From: RUG12395 sp034178705
Lineage (GTDB): Bacteria; Bacillota; Clostridia; Oscillospirales; CAG-272
Direction: 5' to 3'
Length of the DNA: 26,209 nt
Assembly: GCA_034178705.1 (NCBI GenBank)
Contig: JAXFQY010000032.1
Span: 1-26,209 of the forward strand
In this document: positions 6,305-13,345 of the stretch, piece after piece
Numbering within the stretch: the stretch's first letter is position 1
How the letters are laid out: each line of letters starts with the position of its first letter
The notes under the pieces: generated by a model
The model's input: the letters and a program-made list of their open reading frames with translations, nothing else
Told to the model about the DNA's origin: nothing
The model's database searches: none
Position numbers and translations under genes: made by a program

Positions 6305-8350
6305 TCAGGGAGCGGAAGGAGCAGCCTGTGGAGTCACGGTAGGTCCGACAATCCGAAGTACATCCGGCCCACCGTCCTCGTCCGGAAGGAAAACAACGCG
6401 ATCTATACAAATGCTGCGTTCTCTGCCCTCATTCCCGATCTGCTTGTGTCGGTGATACATAACAAACAGCTCACTTCCGTCGGGAGAAGATAGAAAAACG
6501 CAATCGCCGACGCCGTCTGTACTGCCTGTAAAGGAAAGCACCTCATTGTAATCCACCTTTTCATAGGGACCGAACAGATTCCGGCTGACAGCACAGGCTT
6601 CCCCGTAATGTCCCCTATAATGACCCGATGCATAAAGCAGATAATAATATCCGCCATGCCGTATCAGAACACCGCCCTCCGATATTTTCCCGTAATCGTC
6701 AATTTCGTAATATTCAGTAGGATCAATGATTTTCTGTGCCTCGGTAAGCGGAGTAATCACACCGTTCTCCGCCCGAATCTCCTGGAGATAGATATGGTTT
6801 CCTCCGCCGAAGCGGACTGTTGTCAGATAAATCCTTCCGTCCTCGTCCAAAAACGGTGCGCCTCCGATCTCCGTTACATCGTTTACATAGGATTTCTCAC
6901 TTGCCATAATAAACGGTCCTTTCGGAGAAGAGGCGGTTGCATAGCGAATCCGATAATCGGAAAGAGTATAGGTTCGGGAAGCAATCAGCAAATAGTAAAG
7001 GTCGCCGCTTTTGAAAACATTCGGACTCATAAAGTCCTTGATTGAGGTCGCGGGATCCGGTTGGTAACAGACCTCACCCTTTGACCAGGAAACAAGATCA
7101 GAAGAGGTCTGTACCTTCACGGTTCCCTGCACATGTGTATAAAGATAGTACACACCGTCCTCATACCAGATCTCCGGATCTGCTCCGTCGGCCACGGGAT
7201 TGGTATACGTTTTCTCCGGCGCGGAAGCGGCAGTTTTCAACCGGGTATCAAAGGGAAAAGACGCACTCACCGTCGCATTCTCCTCCCGGAAAAATACCTG
7301 AAAGACCGGATAGACGGTATTACCGAAATAAAAACTGCAAACCTCGTCGGAAAGGGAAATCCCGACCGGATATTTCTTTCCTTTTTCTATTTTCAGAGCA
7401 CACCTGCCAAAATAGCTGCATTTCCTTCCGTTTTCCCGAACAAGGAAAACGCAATCGGAGTCCTCGTCAATGCAGAGACTGTATCCGATACCTTCATATC
7501 CGAGAACACTGATTCTTTCGGTTCCTTCAAACACAGCATCCGCAAAAAATTCCTGCCCCTGGGATAAGGAAAACGTATCGGTAGCAAAATTCAGCTTGCG
7601 CACGACGAAATTCTCCACACTGCCGATTCCGCCATCATTATAAAGCCGCAGTCCCACTTTTCCCGATAAGGCAGACAAAGAGTCATTCTTGCTGTCTCCG
7701 ATTTTGTACTCATAACGAAAAACAACCTCGCCACTCTCTTTATCGGTTACAGTATAAACCAAGTAATTGCCAAGTGCAAGTATTCTCAGATGGAGACTCG
7801 TCCCCGGCTCCGTGACGGGAGCGGAAGAAACATAGAAATTTCCTCCCCACTTTCCGTCCTTCGTGCTACAGCCGAAGGCACCGAGTGTCCCCGCCTTTCC
7901 AATATACGCAAAATATCCGCAAAACGCGTCTGAGTTTCCACTCCCTGCTTTTTCTCCGTCTGCGCGCAGGATGATTCCACCTCCGCCCCGGTGATTCATA
8001 AAATCACACTCTGCAACAAAGTCTCCGATATCTTCGGTATCAAACAAGAGCACGGAGTAATCACCGTTTTCCGCTTTTGCCGTCCGGATGGCGCCGTTAT
8101 CCACGGTAAAAGCACCGTACAGCGTTCTGAAACGATCAGCACCTTCTTCGGAAGAAAAGAAAAGAAGATTGTCCTCCTCGGGAGCAGAATGGATTGTGCC
8201 CTCTGAAGAAATCAGGTCTTCCTCTCTTTCTTCCGCCGTTGTCAATCCGCCGGAGTTCTCCGTTGTCACAACAGGCAAATTTCCGGCGCAGGAAGACAGC
8301 AACAAAAGAGCACTCATCAGAAAAGCACCCCGGCAGCGTCGTGAGTTCAT
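6305..8350 (-). CDS. GH43-like secreted lipoprotein with N-terminal jelly-roll domains
   Basis: This is an exported lipoprotein of 681 residues. It has a signal peptide with the lipobox LSSC (Cys21), then an acidic Ser/Thr/Glu linker. Two beta-sandwich regions of the LamG/DUF1080 style follow (roughly 55-190, ending GSVENFVVRKL, and 195-370). A five-bladed GH43-type domain runs from about residue 380 to the end (YTNPVADGADPEIW...). GH43 enzymes remove arabinose or xylose from plant polysaccharides. The catalytic base Asp391 (ADPEI) and general acid Glu558 (ISEGG) are present. The third, pKa-tuning Asp expected in EIDGH is replaced: the sequence reads EIGGA, with Gly496. It may therefore be weakened or only bind sugar. 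The ATG at 8350 is seven bases after GGAGA; an ATG two codons earlier lies too close to that site. It may be co-transcribed with cls. Confidence 0.85.
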   Translation of the reverse strand: MNSRRCRGAFLMSALLLLSSCAGNLPVVTTENSGGLTTAEEREEDLISSEGTIHSAPEEDNLLFFSSEEGADRFRTLYGAFTVDNGAIRTAKAENGDYSVLLFDTEDIGDFVAECDFMNHRGGGGIILRADGEKAGSGNSDAFCGYFAYIGKAGTLGAFGCSTKDGKWGGNFYVSSAPVTEPGTSLHLRILALGNYLVYTVTDKESGEVVFRYEYKIGDSKNDSLSALSGKVGLRLYNDGGIGSVENFVVRKLNFATDTFSLSQGQEFFADAVFEGTERISVLGYEGIGYSLCIDEDSDCVFLVRENGRKCSYFGRCALKIEKGKKYPVGISLSDEVCSFYFGNTVYPVFQVFFREENATVSASFPFDTRLKTAASAPEKTYTNPVADGADPEIWYEDGVYYLYTHVQGTVKVQTSSDLVSWSKGEVCYQPDPATSIKDFMSPNVFKSGDLYYLLIASRTYTLSDYRIRYATASSPKGPFIMASEKSYVNDVTEIGGAPFLDEDGRIYLTTVRFGGGNHIYLQEIRAENGVITPLTEAQKIIDPTEYYEIDDYGKISEGGVLIRHGGYYYLLYASGHYRGHYGEACAVSRNLFGPYEKVDYNEVLSFTGSTDGVGDCVFLSSPDGSELFVMYHRHKQIGNEGRERSICIDRVVFLPDEDGGPDVLRIVGPTVTPQAAPSAP

Positions 8351-8414
8351 GGTCATTCTCCTTTCGCCTTTTGATCACAAGATATTTCAGCTTGAAACTT
8401 GCTTCTTTATTAGC

Positions 8415-8451
8415 AGTGTAGCATATTATCCACTAAAAAAACAATTGTTTT
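8415..8451 (-). promoter_or_regulatory. Promoter of the GH43 lipoprotein gene with a 14-bp palindrome over the -35
   Basis: Read on the minus strand, TTGTTT (8439-8444) and TACACT (8415-8420) are 18 bases apart. AAAACAATTGTTTT (8438-8451) is a perfect palindrome covering the -35, as expected of a repressor operator. The rest of the 245-base gap to the antiporter gene (to 8595) shows only a small palindrome, CGTGTCCACACG (8513-8524). Confidence 0.4.
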
Positions 8452-8595
8452 GTCAGAAAATTTCTCAAAATAGGTTTTTATGCTGAAAACCGCTTCCCCT
8501 ATCTCCTTGTTTCGTGTCCACACGCCCTTCCGTGTTTCCGTTTTTCCCCGATACTGTGCATTCTGTCACAATTTTCAGCAGGAGAACCCAAAAAT

Positions 8596-9165
8596 TCACC
8601 CGGACGATTTTTCCCGATGCGGGATCTCTCCCGCAAGCTCGAAGCCTTTTTTTGCAGCAATAACAGCGATAATTTCATTGATTACCGCAGCTGCCGCGAT
8701 AGTCCCCTGTACAAGCTGTGCAAGCTCCGGCTCGGAAGCGGACAGAACAGAACAAATGATCCCCGTAAAAACAAGCGAAACGCCGGAGTGCGGCAGCAGA
8801 GTCAGTCCGAGAAACTTTTTCACCGTTTCGGGCATCCGCATGGCCTTTGCTCCGAGCCGTGCTCCAAAATATTTTCCCGCAGCTCTCGCGGCAATATAGA
8901 GAAACGTATAAAAACCCGCCCCGAGGATCAGATGATAATCAAGCGGCGCCCCGAGATCCACAATGGCAGCAAGCAGACTGACGGCAAGAATCGGATGGAA
9001 CCATGCCGTAATCTCCTCCAGCCTTTTTTCATCCACGAGATTGGTAAAAACACAGGAAAAGGAAACCCCCATCAGCATATAGTTCAGGGTAGCCCCCGAT
9101 AGAACAAAGGTATTCAATAGCCATCCGACCAGGGAGGTAAGCGTGATCCCGGCAATCAAGATCAA
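8596..9165 (-). pseudogene. Cation/proton antiporter, C-terminal part (out of frame with its N-terminal part)
   Basis: This 189-codon open frame is the second half of a CPA2-type antiporter. It has further membrane helices (ILIAGITLTSLVGWLLNTFV, HPILAVSLLAAIVDLGAPL, HLILGAGFYTFLYIAARAAG) and a late LLPHSGVSLVFTGII helix, all typical of the second repeat. It has no ATG: the frame could only begin at TTG 9163-9165, which overlaps the TGA of the N-terminal part and has no ribosome site. Read one base back, the frame continues upstream without a stop to the A-run at 9189-9194. I therefore see one gene broken by a single-base deletion (or joined by a -1 frameshift), not two genes. If joined, the protein would be 411 residues, a normal size for this family. 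Confidence 0.75.
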
Positions 9166-9830
9166 CAGGGTCTGCGTCCTTCCATGGATTTTTTCAGAAT
9201 CAGACCCGCCGGGTACCCCACAAGGACGCCGATCAGGACGGGCAGCAGAATCATAACAGGGATCATGTACAGGGGCAGCGAGCCACCGGAAACAGCCCGT
9301 GCCACAAAGGAATTCACCGTGAAGAATACGACAATTCCCACAATATCATCCAGAACAGCCATCGGCAACAGCGTATCAGTCACCGGTCCTTTGGCATGAA
9401 ACTCACTGACAATGGAGAGCGCAGGAGCGGGAGCGGTCGCCAAAGCGATCCCGCCGAAAACAAAGGCAAGATAGAGGGGCACATTCGACAAAGCGAAGAC
9501 AATTGCAAACGCAAGGCTGACAAGGCAGAAAGTACCGAGCGATTGCGATAAAGTGGTAACGACCAACGCCTTTCCGTAGCTTTTCAGTTTCTTCCAGATC
9601 AACTCCGTGCCGAGCATCAAGCCGAAAGCACATTGCATCCACAGAATAAGGATTTTGTACCATTGTGCCTTGAGAACCGTCTGCGGCAGTAATCCGACTC
9701 CATGAGGTCCGAAAACTATTCCGACAATCAGCCATCCGAGTATCGCCGGCATTTTGATTTTTGTCATCAGCTTTCCGACAAAAAAGGCAATCACCAGCAC
9801 CGCAATCCACCGTAATGTTTCCGTTATCAT
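9162..9830 (-). CDS. Cation/proton antiporter (CPA2, Kef/NapA-like), N-terminal part
   Basis: These 222 residues make the first repeat of a membrane antiporter exchanging Na+ or K+ for H+. The first helix ends in FFVGKLMTKIKMP; then come ILGWLIVGIVFGPHGVGLLP, IALATAPAPALSIVSE (the unwound helix region, TAPAP) and VLDDIVGIVVFF with the paired aspartates that carry the ion. The frame ends at TGA 9162-9164 after the out-of-place MEGRRPC. One extra base in the AAAAAA run (9189-9194) would instead give KKIHGRTQTLLIL and run on into the C-terminal part. The start is ATG 9830, which overlaps the TetR stop as ATGA; an in-frame TTG two codons earlier is less likely. It is co-transcribed with and probably controlled by the TetR regulator before it. 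Confidence 0.85.
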   Translation of the reverse strand: MITETLRWIAVLVIAFFVGKLMTKIKMPAILGWLIVGIVFGPHGVGLLPQTVLKAQWYKILILWMQCAFGLMLGTELIWKKLKSYGKALVVTTLSQSLGTFCLVSLAFAIVFALSNVPLYLAFVFGGIALATAPAPALSIVSEFHAKGPVTDTLLPMAVLDDIVGIVVFFTVNSFVARAVSGGSLPLYMIPVMILLPVLIGVLVGYPAGLILKKSMEGRRPC

Positions 9831-10438
9831 TGACAAGTATCTCCTTTTGCAATTCCGTAAAGCATAAAATCAAGCAGCTTCGGTATTCTTTCTTCATGAC
9901 CCTTGATTTTTTCGTCAAAAGTCATTGTTCTGTAGTTATCGCTATTGAAGCAGGAATTGAACAGTCTCTGCATCTGCTGAAAGTATTTTAGGGCATCCTC
10001 TGTTGTCACACCGTCCCGTAAAGTAACAGCGGAAAGAGTATTTTTGTATACGGTTTCGTTGATCTTTTCCAGTTCCTGCAGCATTTCTCGGATTTCGGGA
10101 AGCAGATGCTCCGGCGGATCCAGCAAGGCTTCAAAAACAAGATGCGCTTCATCGGGATACTTCCTTAAAAAATCTGCCCTTGCCCGCATATATTTTGGAA
10201 AGGACTCCGTGCATGCATTCTCCCGAATGAATACTACCAGCTTCCCGCAGCTTCTTTGCAGACAGGCAAGATACAGATCATCCTTATTTTTGAAATTATG
10301 ATACACCAAGCCCTTGTTGATTCCCGCTCTGCAGACCGTATTGATCGTACCGTTCCGATAACCTTTTCCCCCAAATTCTGCTGTTGCCGCATCGAGAATT
10401 TTGGATACCGTCAGCTGCGTTTTTTCCTCTTTTTTCAT
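9827..10438 (-). CDS. TetR/AcrR-family transcriptional regulator
   Basis: This is a 203-residue regulator with an N-terminal TetR helix-turn-helix (residues 12-55: ILDAATAEFGGKGYRNGTI, then VCRAGINKGLVYHNFKNKDDLY) and an all-helical ligand domain of the usual size. ATG 10438 follows GGAGGG by four bases. The frame is open further upstream, but that would run through the promoter. TetR proteins normally repress their own operon and a neighbouring transporter until a ligand binds. Here the antiporter gene starts at its stop codon (ATGA overlap), and an 18-bp palindrome covers the -35 of its promoter, so autorepression is well supported. The C-terminal domain gives me no ligand. Confidence 0.92.
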   Translation of the reverse strand: MKKEEKTQLTVSKILDAATAEFGGKGYRNGTINTVCRAGINKGLVYHNFKNKDDLYLACLQRSCGKLVVFIRENACTESFPKYMRARADFLRKYPDEAHLVFEALLDPPEHLLPEIREMLQELEKINETVYKNTLSAVTLRDGVTTEDALKYFQQMQRLFNSCFNSDNYRTMTFDEKIKGHEERIPKLLDFMLYGIAKGDTCQ

Positions 10439-10469
10439 TTTTCCCTCCGGCTTCGCTTTCTGAAATTGT

Positions 10470-10499
10470 ATTCTATCACAAATTGACCTACCAGTCAAT
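10470..10499 (-). promoter_or_regulatory. TetR-antiporter promoter with overlapping palindromic operator
   Basis: On the minus strand TTGACT (10493-10498) and TAGAAT (10470-10475) are exactly 17 bases apart, and the leader to the TetR ATG is about 25 nt. ATTGACCTACCAGTCAAT (10482-10499) has six-base perfect arms ATTGAC/GTCAAT with a six-base centre. It covers the -35 and part of the spacer. The shape resembles operators of TetR-family repressors (TGAC-N-GTCA type). A bound dimer would block polymerase. Confidence 0.75.
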
Positions 10500-10612
10500 A
10501 ATTTTCAAAAAAAGAATCTCCGTTTCTCCGCAGCGGGAGAACCGCAGGAAATTCCGGCATTCGGGAAAAAAGCAACGGGATTGTTCGGAAAAACGACGAA
10601 AGCGGGAAAGCG

Positions 10613-10658
10613 GTATCAAAAAAAGAGATAAGGTAAGCTTTCGCTGTACCTTATCTCT
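10613..10658 (-). terminator. Intrinsic terminator of the SDR gene
   Basis: AGAGATAAGGTA (10624-10635) and its exact complement (10647-10658) form a 12-bp stem with an 11-nt loop, followed on the minus strand by TTTTTT. It lies 166 bases after the SDR stop and shields the TetR promoter. Apart from it, I see nothing coding in 10,500-10,823. Confidence 0.75.
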
Positions 10659-10823
10659 CATAAACAAACTTGGCTCTTTTCTCCTGAACGGAATTTTCCG
10701 ATGACTCCCCATCATTCCTTGCAATTTGCCGAGAGAATGCCGTGCTTTTCCCCTTCGGACAGCAGGCAGATCCGCCCGAAAAAGGTCGGAAGGGGCCCCA
10801 CCTTCAGAAGTTTCCCGGGGCAA

Positions 10824-11624
10824 TCACCAGGTACGGGATTTCATCTCCTTGAACTGTCCTACCGTTGAAACGTGAGCATTCAACCCGCCGTCTACGGTCA
10901 CAACCTGTCCCGTGAAGTATTCGCTTTCATCAGATGCAAGATATACACACATGTTTGCAATATCCTCGGGACAGCCGTAACGGTTCACCATAATATTGTT
11001 CAGGAAAATGTCCTTCAGAACCATCGGAACGTGTGCTTCGTTCTCCGGAGTAACAATCAGACCCGGTCGAACACAGTTGCAACGGATATTCTCCTTCCCA
11101 TACTGAAGTGCAGTGGATCTTGTGAGCATATCCACGCCGGCTTTTGCGCAGGCATATGCGGTCGATCCAAGATCCCCTCCGCAGGACGCCATGGAACCGA
11201 TATTGATAATGGATCCGCCTTGATTCTCTTTCAGATACGGCAGCACACACTTGATTGCGTAAAAGGTTCCGCGAATATCGCTCTGAAAAATATTATCCCA
11301 CATTTCCAGGGTCAGTTCATCGACACGACCGTCCTTCAAGCCGACGTTTGCAGCATTATTGACCAAAATGTCAATCTTCCCGTACTTTTCGACAGTATCC
11401 TTGAAGAGCGCATCGATGCTTTCCGTTACAGTGATGTCCATGAAGTGGTAATATGCTTCGCCGCCTTCCTTTACAATGCTGTCCACCACCGCTTGTCCTT
11501 TTGCCTCGCGACGACCGCAGACAACAACCTTTGCTCCCTCAGAAGCAAACACCTTGGCGATTCCGACGCCGATTCCGCTTGTCGATCCGGTTACAACAGC
11601 AACCTTGCCCTTTAATCTATCCAT
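10824..11624 (-). CDS. Short-chain dehydrogenase/reductase (classical SDR)
   Basis: This is a 266-residue NAD(P)(H)-dependent oxidoreductase of the classical SDR type. It has the Rossmann glycine motif TGSTSGIG (12-19), NNAAN (89-93), catalytic Ser144 in NIGSMAS, and Tyr157/Lys161 in YACAKAG. The PGLIVTP region and the C-terminal TGQVVTVDGG are also present. CGRRE after the second strand (Arg38, Arg39) suggests a preference for NADP(H), as an inference. The ATG at 11624 follows GGGAGG. The gene stands alone between its own promoter and a terminator, so the neighbours give no hint of substrate. Sugar alcohol, hydroxysteroid and 3-oxoacyl substrates are all possible. The C-terminal tail VSTVGQFKEMKSRTW is longer than in FabG-type enzymes, which end soon after the VDGG motif. 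Confidence 0.9.
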   Translation of the reverse strand: MDRLKGKVAVVTGSTSGIGVGIAKVFASEGAKVVVCGRREAKGQAVVDSIVKEGGEAYYHFMDITVTESIDALFKDTVEKYGKIDILVNNAANVGLKDGRVDELTLEMWDNIFQSDIRGTFYAIKCVLPYLKENQGGSIINIGSMASCGGDLGSTAYACAKAGVDMLTRSTALQYGKENIRCNCVRPGLIVTPENEAHVPMVLKDIFLNNIMVNRYGCPEDIANMCVYLASDESEYFTGQVVTVDGGLNAHVSTVGQFKEMKSRTW

Positions 11625-11673
11625 TTTTATATATCCTCCCTGTCCGAAATCATCTCTCGGAATTTACGCTATC

Positions 11674-11702
11674 ATCATAAAACATTGTTAAAAAAAAATC
11701 AA
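11674..11702 (-). promoter_or_regulatory. Promoter of the SDR gene
   Basis: On the minus strand TTGATT (11697-11702) and TATGAT (11674-11679) are 17 bases apart. The spacer starts with a long T-tract. The expected start near 11,667 leaves a 43-nt leader to the ATG. Confidence 0.6.
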
Positions 11703-11816
11703 TATACGATTCCTACGATTATTTTGTTAAAAAATAAACAATTTATGTCTAAAAAGATCAATCTTTTGCATATAGTCATAAGCACGTCCAAACAAAGGAA
11801 TTAATGGAAAAAATAA
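11703..11816. other. AT-rich divergent intergenic region
   Basis: This AT-rich spacer separates the SDR promoter from the small-protein cluster. It holds a direct repeat (TACGATTCCTACGATT) and a small palindrome, AAAAGAT-CA-ATCTTTT (11752-11767). I find no convincing plus-strand promoter of the housekeeping type before the cluster; a sporulation-type sigma factor would not be excluded. Confidence 0.4.
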
Positions 11817-12083
11817 ATGGGTCGGCAGGCTTCAGGCCCTTGTTTTTATTATGGCACCGAAAAATCCTTTTTATCAGGACATTTTCGTATATCGAAGAAT
11901 GCAGACAAAATCCCGAAAAACCTCAGCGTCAGCAAGAGAGAAATCAAAAGCATCCTCCGCGCGGAAATGTCTTTCGGGAAGGATGCCCCTGCCGCTTACG
12001 CTTCCGATTTCTCCAAACAGACTGTCCGAGGCAAAGGCACGGTTGAAAAAATCCGGAACCGTACAGCCCGCATTCGCGTATAA
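11817..12083 (+). CDS. Possible small basic protein, unrecognised
   Basis: The frame gives 88 residues, rich in Lys, Arg and Ser. The second half (about 11,940-12,083) looks coding: codons such as ATC, CTC, CGC, GCC and GGC fit the neighbouring genes, and the peptide KREIKSILRAEMSFGKDAP reads like a real helical protein. The first half is less convincing and the start is unsure. AAAGGA sits three bases before another ATG (11,804) in a different frame, and the ATG at 11,817 has only a weak GGA. A frameshift or a truncated older gene is possible. It ends 30 bases before the next gene on the same strand, so it may be the first member of the small-protein cluster. I do not recognise the family. 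Confidence 0.4.
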   Translation: MGRQASGPCFYYGTEKSFLSGHFRISKNADKIPKNLSVSKREIKSILRAEMSFGKDAPAAYASDFSKQTVRGKGTVEKIRNRTARIRV

Positions 12084-12113
12084 TAAAAACAGATACGATG
12101 TGTGAGGTGCGAT

Positions 12114-12338
12114 ATGCAGCTTGATAAAAACGCGATCTCTTCCCTGCTTTCCGCTGATGACGAACGACTCTGGCAATTCGTGCGGACACTTGCCGCCGCC
12201 TCCGGTGTAACGCTTCCCGAAAAGATCAGCGCGGAGGATATGCAGCGTCTGCGTGATGGGGTCCGTATTGCGGCGAACAGCGGAATTACGGGAGAGAATG
12301 TGGCAGAAGCTCTGAAACGCTATAGCGGAGGAAAATAA
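12114..12338 (+). CDS. Small helical protein of unknown function (74 aa)
   Basis: This is a short acidic protein predicted to be wholly helical, with no signal peptide, cysteine or membrane segment. It contains SADDERLWQFVRTLAAASGV, then KISAEDMQRLRDGVRIAA and a final ENVAEALKRYSGGK. Its style recalls short clostridial proteins of about 60-110 residues with a 'sde.lw..i...A...G' pattern that sit in pairs or triples, but I cannot name a family. The ATG at 12114 follows GAGGTG by four bases; the GTG at 12102 would overlap that site. Its TAA shares one base with the ATG of the next gene (TAATG), so the two are almost certainly co-translated. Confidence 0.82.
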   Translation: MQLDKNAISSLLSADDERLWQFVRTLAAASGVTLPEKISAEDMQRLRDGVRIAANSGITGENVAEALKRYSGGK

Positions 12339-12913
12339 TGGATGCCTCCGGGATGCTGACAAAGCTCCTGTCCGATCCCGCGGCGGCAAAAACCGCCGCC
12401 GATCTTCTTGCGGAGATGATGAAAAACACTTCGAAGCCACCCCCGGGAAACAGCCCGGGAGTATCTCCTGAAACCGCAGAAAAAAATGCAGAGGTTCCGC
12501 ATTCTTCCCCGTCCGGCGGCGAAGAAAGCCAAAGGACAGGTGCACCCCCCAAGGAAGCACCGCCCTCCTCCGATCCGTTTGCGGCCATGCTCGGAAATCC
12601 GGAATTTCTCCGGAAACTTCCGGAAATGCTCTCTGCTGTCGGTCCTTTGCTTGCCAATCTCGGGGTATCTCCCGCAGGTACTTTCTCACAGCCCAGCCAG
12701 GCTTCGCCGCAATTGCCGGAATTCGCCGGTCATTCCTCCCCGTTTAACCGCAGAGAACAGGACAGACGCAAAGCTCTCCTGCTCGCGCTGAAGCCGTATC
12801 TGTCCCCCGAACGGGCGGAAACCGTCGATCAGATTATCCGTCTGACCGAATTGATAGAACTGTTTTCTCTTTTTCTCAGAAAGGAGGATGACCATGTACA
12901 GAAGGACTTTTGA
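12338..12913 (+). CDS. Unknown protein with Pro/Ser-rich linker and C-terminal helical domain (191 aa)
   Basis: There are three parts. A helical head (residues 1-30, MLTKLLSDPAAAKTAADLL) comes first. A disordered linker rich in Pro, Ser, Glu and Gly follows (about 31-80). The helical C-terminal half has LGNPEFLRKLPEMLSAVGPL and then, near residue 145, RRKALLLALKPYLSPERAET. The 'LKPYLSPER' stretch followed by a helix (VDQIIRLTELIELFSLF) is one I associate with small hypothetical proteins of spore-forming Clostridia; I have no function for it. There is no signal peptide. The ribosome site GGAGG sits just before the ATG, which overlaps the previous stop by one base. Its end overlaps the next gene by 20 bases, so the three genes form one tight unit. 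Confidence 0.82.
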   Translation: MDASGMLTKLLSDPAAAKTAADLLAEMMKNTSKPPPGNSPGVSPETAEKNAEVPHSSPSGGEESQRTGAPPKEAPPSSDPFAAMLGNPEFLRKLPEMLSAVGPLLANLGVSPAGTFSQPSQASPQLPEFAGHSSPFNRREQDRRKALLLALKPYLSPERAETVDQIIRLTELIELFSLFLRKEDDHVQKDF

Positions 12914-13289
12914 ACCGCAAAGCGGTATCCCCGCAAACTACCGTGGATGGGCTGCGGAAAAACAGCCATGCACCCGTCAGCAGGAGATGAGAAACTGCCA
13001 TCCGGAACCGAGAGACTGCGGCTGTGCTCAGGAGGCGAGAAACTGCCATCCGGAACCGAGAGACTGCGGCTGTGCTCAGGAGACAAGAAACTGCATCACG
13101 GAATCCAAGGAGTGCGGCTGTACTCAGGAGACAAGAAACTGCATCGCGGAATCCAAGGAGTGCGGCTGCATGTCCGGACGGGAGCAGGCTCCCTCCCCAT
13201 GTTCCCCGTCCCCCTGCAAACAATCACGGGACAGCGACCTTCTTCTGCTCGGCGCCCTTGCTCTGATTCTTCTCACCAAGGGTAGGTAA
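12894..13289 (+). CDS. Cys-rich tandem-repeat protein with hydrophobic C-terminal tail
   Basis: This is a 131-residue protein, not recognised. An N-terminal stretch (1-32) precedes four 16-residue repeats of the form RNC-x7-CGC-x3 (residues 33-96), with three cysteines each. A Ser/Pro/Cys spacer (PSPCSPSPCK) and a final hydrophobic segment DLLLLGALALILLTKGR follow. Such short 'DLLLL..ALLLL' endings occur, from memory, in small proteins of spore-forming Clostridia, so a spore-surface or metal/disulfide role is a reasonable guess and no more. There is no N-terminal signal peptide. The ATG at 12894 was preferred over the in-frame ATG at 12888 because AAAGGAGG then lies six bases upstream, not directly against the start. 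The bidirectional terminator at 13298-13340 ends the cluster. Confidence 0.8.
   Translation: MYRRTFEPQSGIPANYRGWAAEKQPCTRQQEMRNCHPEPRDCGCAQEARNCHPEPRDCGCAQETRNCITESKECGCTQETRNCIAESKECGCMSGREQAPSPCSPSPCKQSRDSDLLLLGALALILLTKGR
12990..13181 (+). repeat. Four tandem 48-bp coding repeats
   Basis: Units lie at 12990-13037, 13038-13085, 13086-13133 and 13134-13181. Units 1 and 2 are almost identical in DNA (RNCHPEPRDCGCAQE), and 3 and 4 are almost identical to each other (RNCI.ESKECGC) but differ from the first pair. This points to recent duplication within pairs, or duplication of a two-unit block with later homogenisation. Confidence 0.92.
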
Positions 13290-13297
13290 AGTTCGGA

Positions 13298-13340
13298 AAA
13301 ACGGGTCCGCCTCACTTTTTCGAGTAGGCAGACCCGTTTT
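13298..13340. terminator. Bidirectional terminator between the Cys-rich gene and ddh
   Basis: AAAACGGGTC (13298-13307) pairs with GACCCGTTTT (13331-13340); four inner pairs (GCCT/AGGC) follow after a mismatch. The plus-strand arm continues into CGTTTTTA. It sits between convergent stop codons at 13289 and 13346. Confidence 0.75.
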
Positions 13341-13345
13341 CGTTT

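Noticed and set aside
9163..9165. TTG as a true start for a separate second antiporter subunit
   Set aside because: There is no ribosome site, the frame continues upstream without a stop, and the two halves fit one known antiporter.
10488..10823. Minus-strand open frame between TetR and SDR
   Set aside because: It runs through the SDR terminator and the TetR operator and has no protein-like pattern.
10872..11615. Plus-strand open frame of 247 codons opposite the SDR gene
   Set aside because: The minus frame is a complete SDR with all catalytic motifs; the plus frame is its shadow.
11874..12689. Long minus-strand open frame of 271 codons
   Set aside because: It lies opposite the plus-strand small genes, which have better ribosome sites and codon use; its peptide is rich in Arg, Phe and Pro as expected of a shadow frame.
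12990..13181. Regular 48-bp units that could suggest a CRISPR array
   Set aside because: The units are contiguous without spacers, stay in frame and encode a Cys-rich peptide repeat; no cas genes are near.
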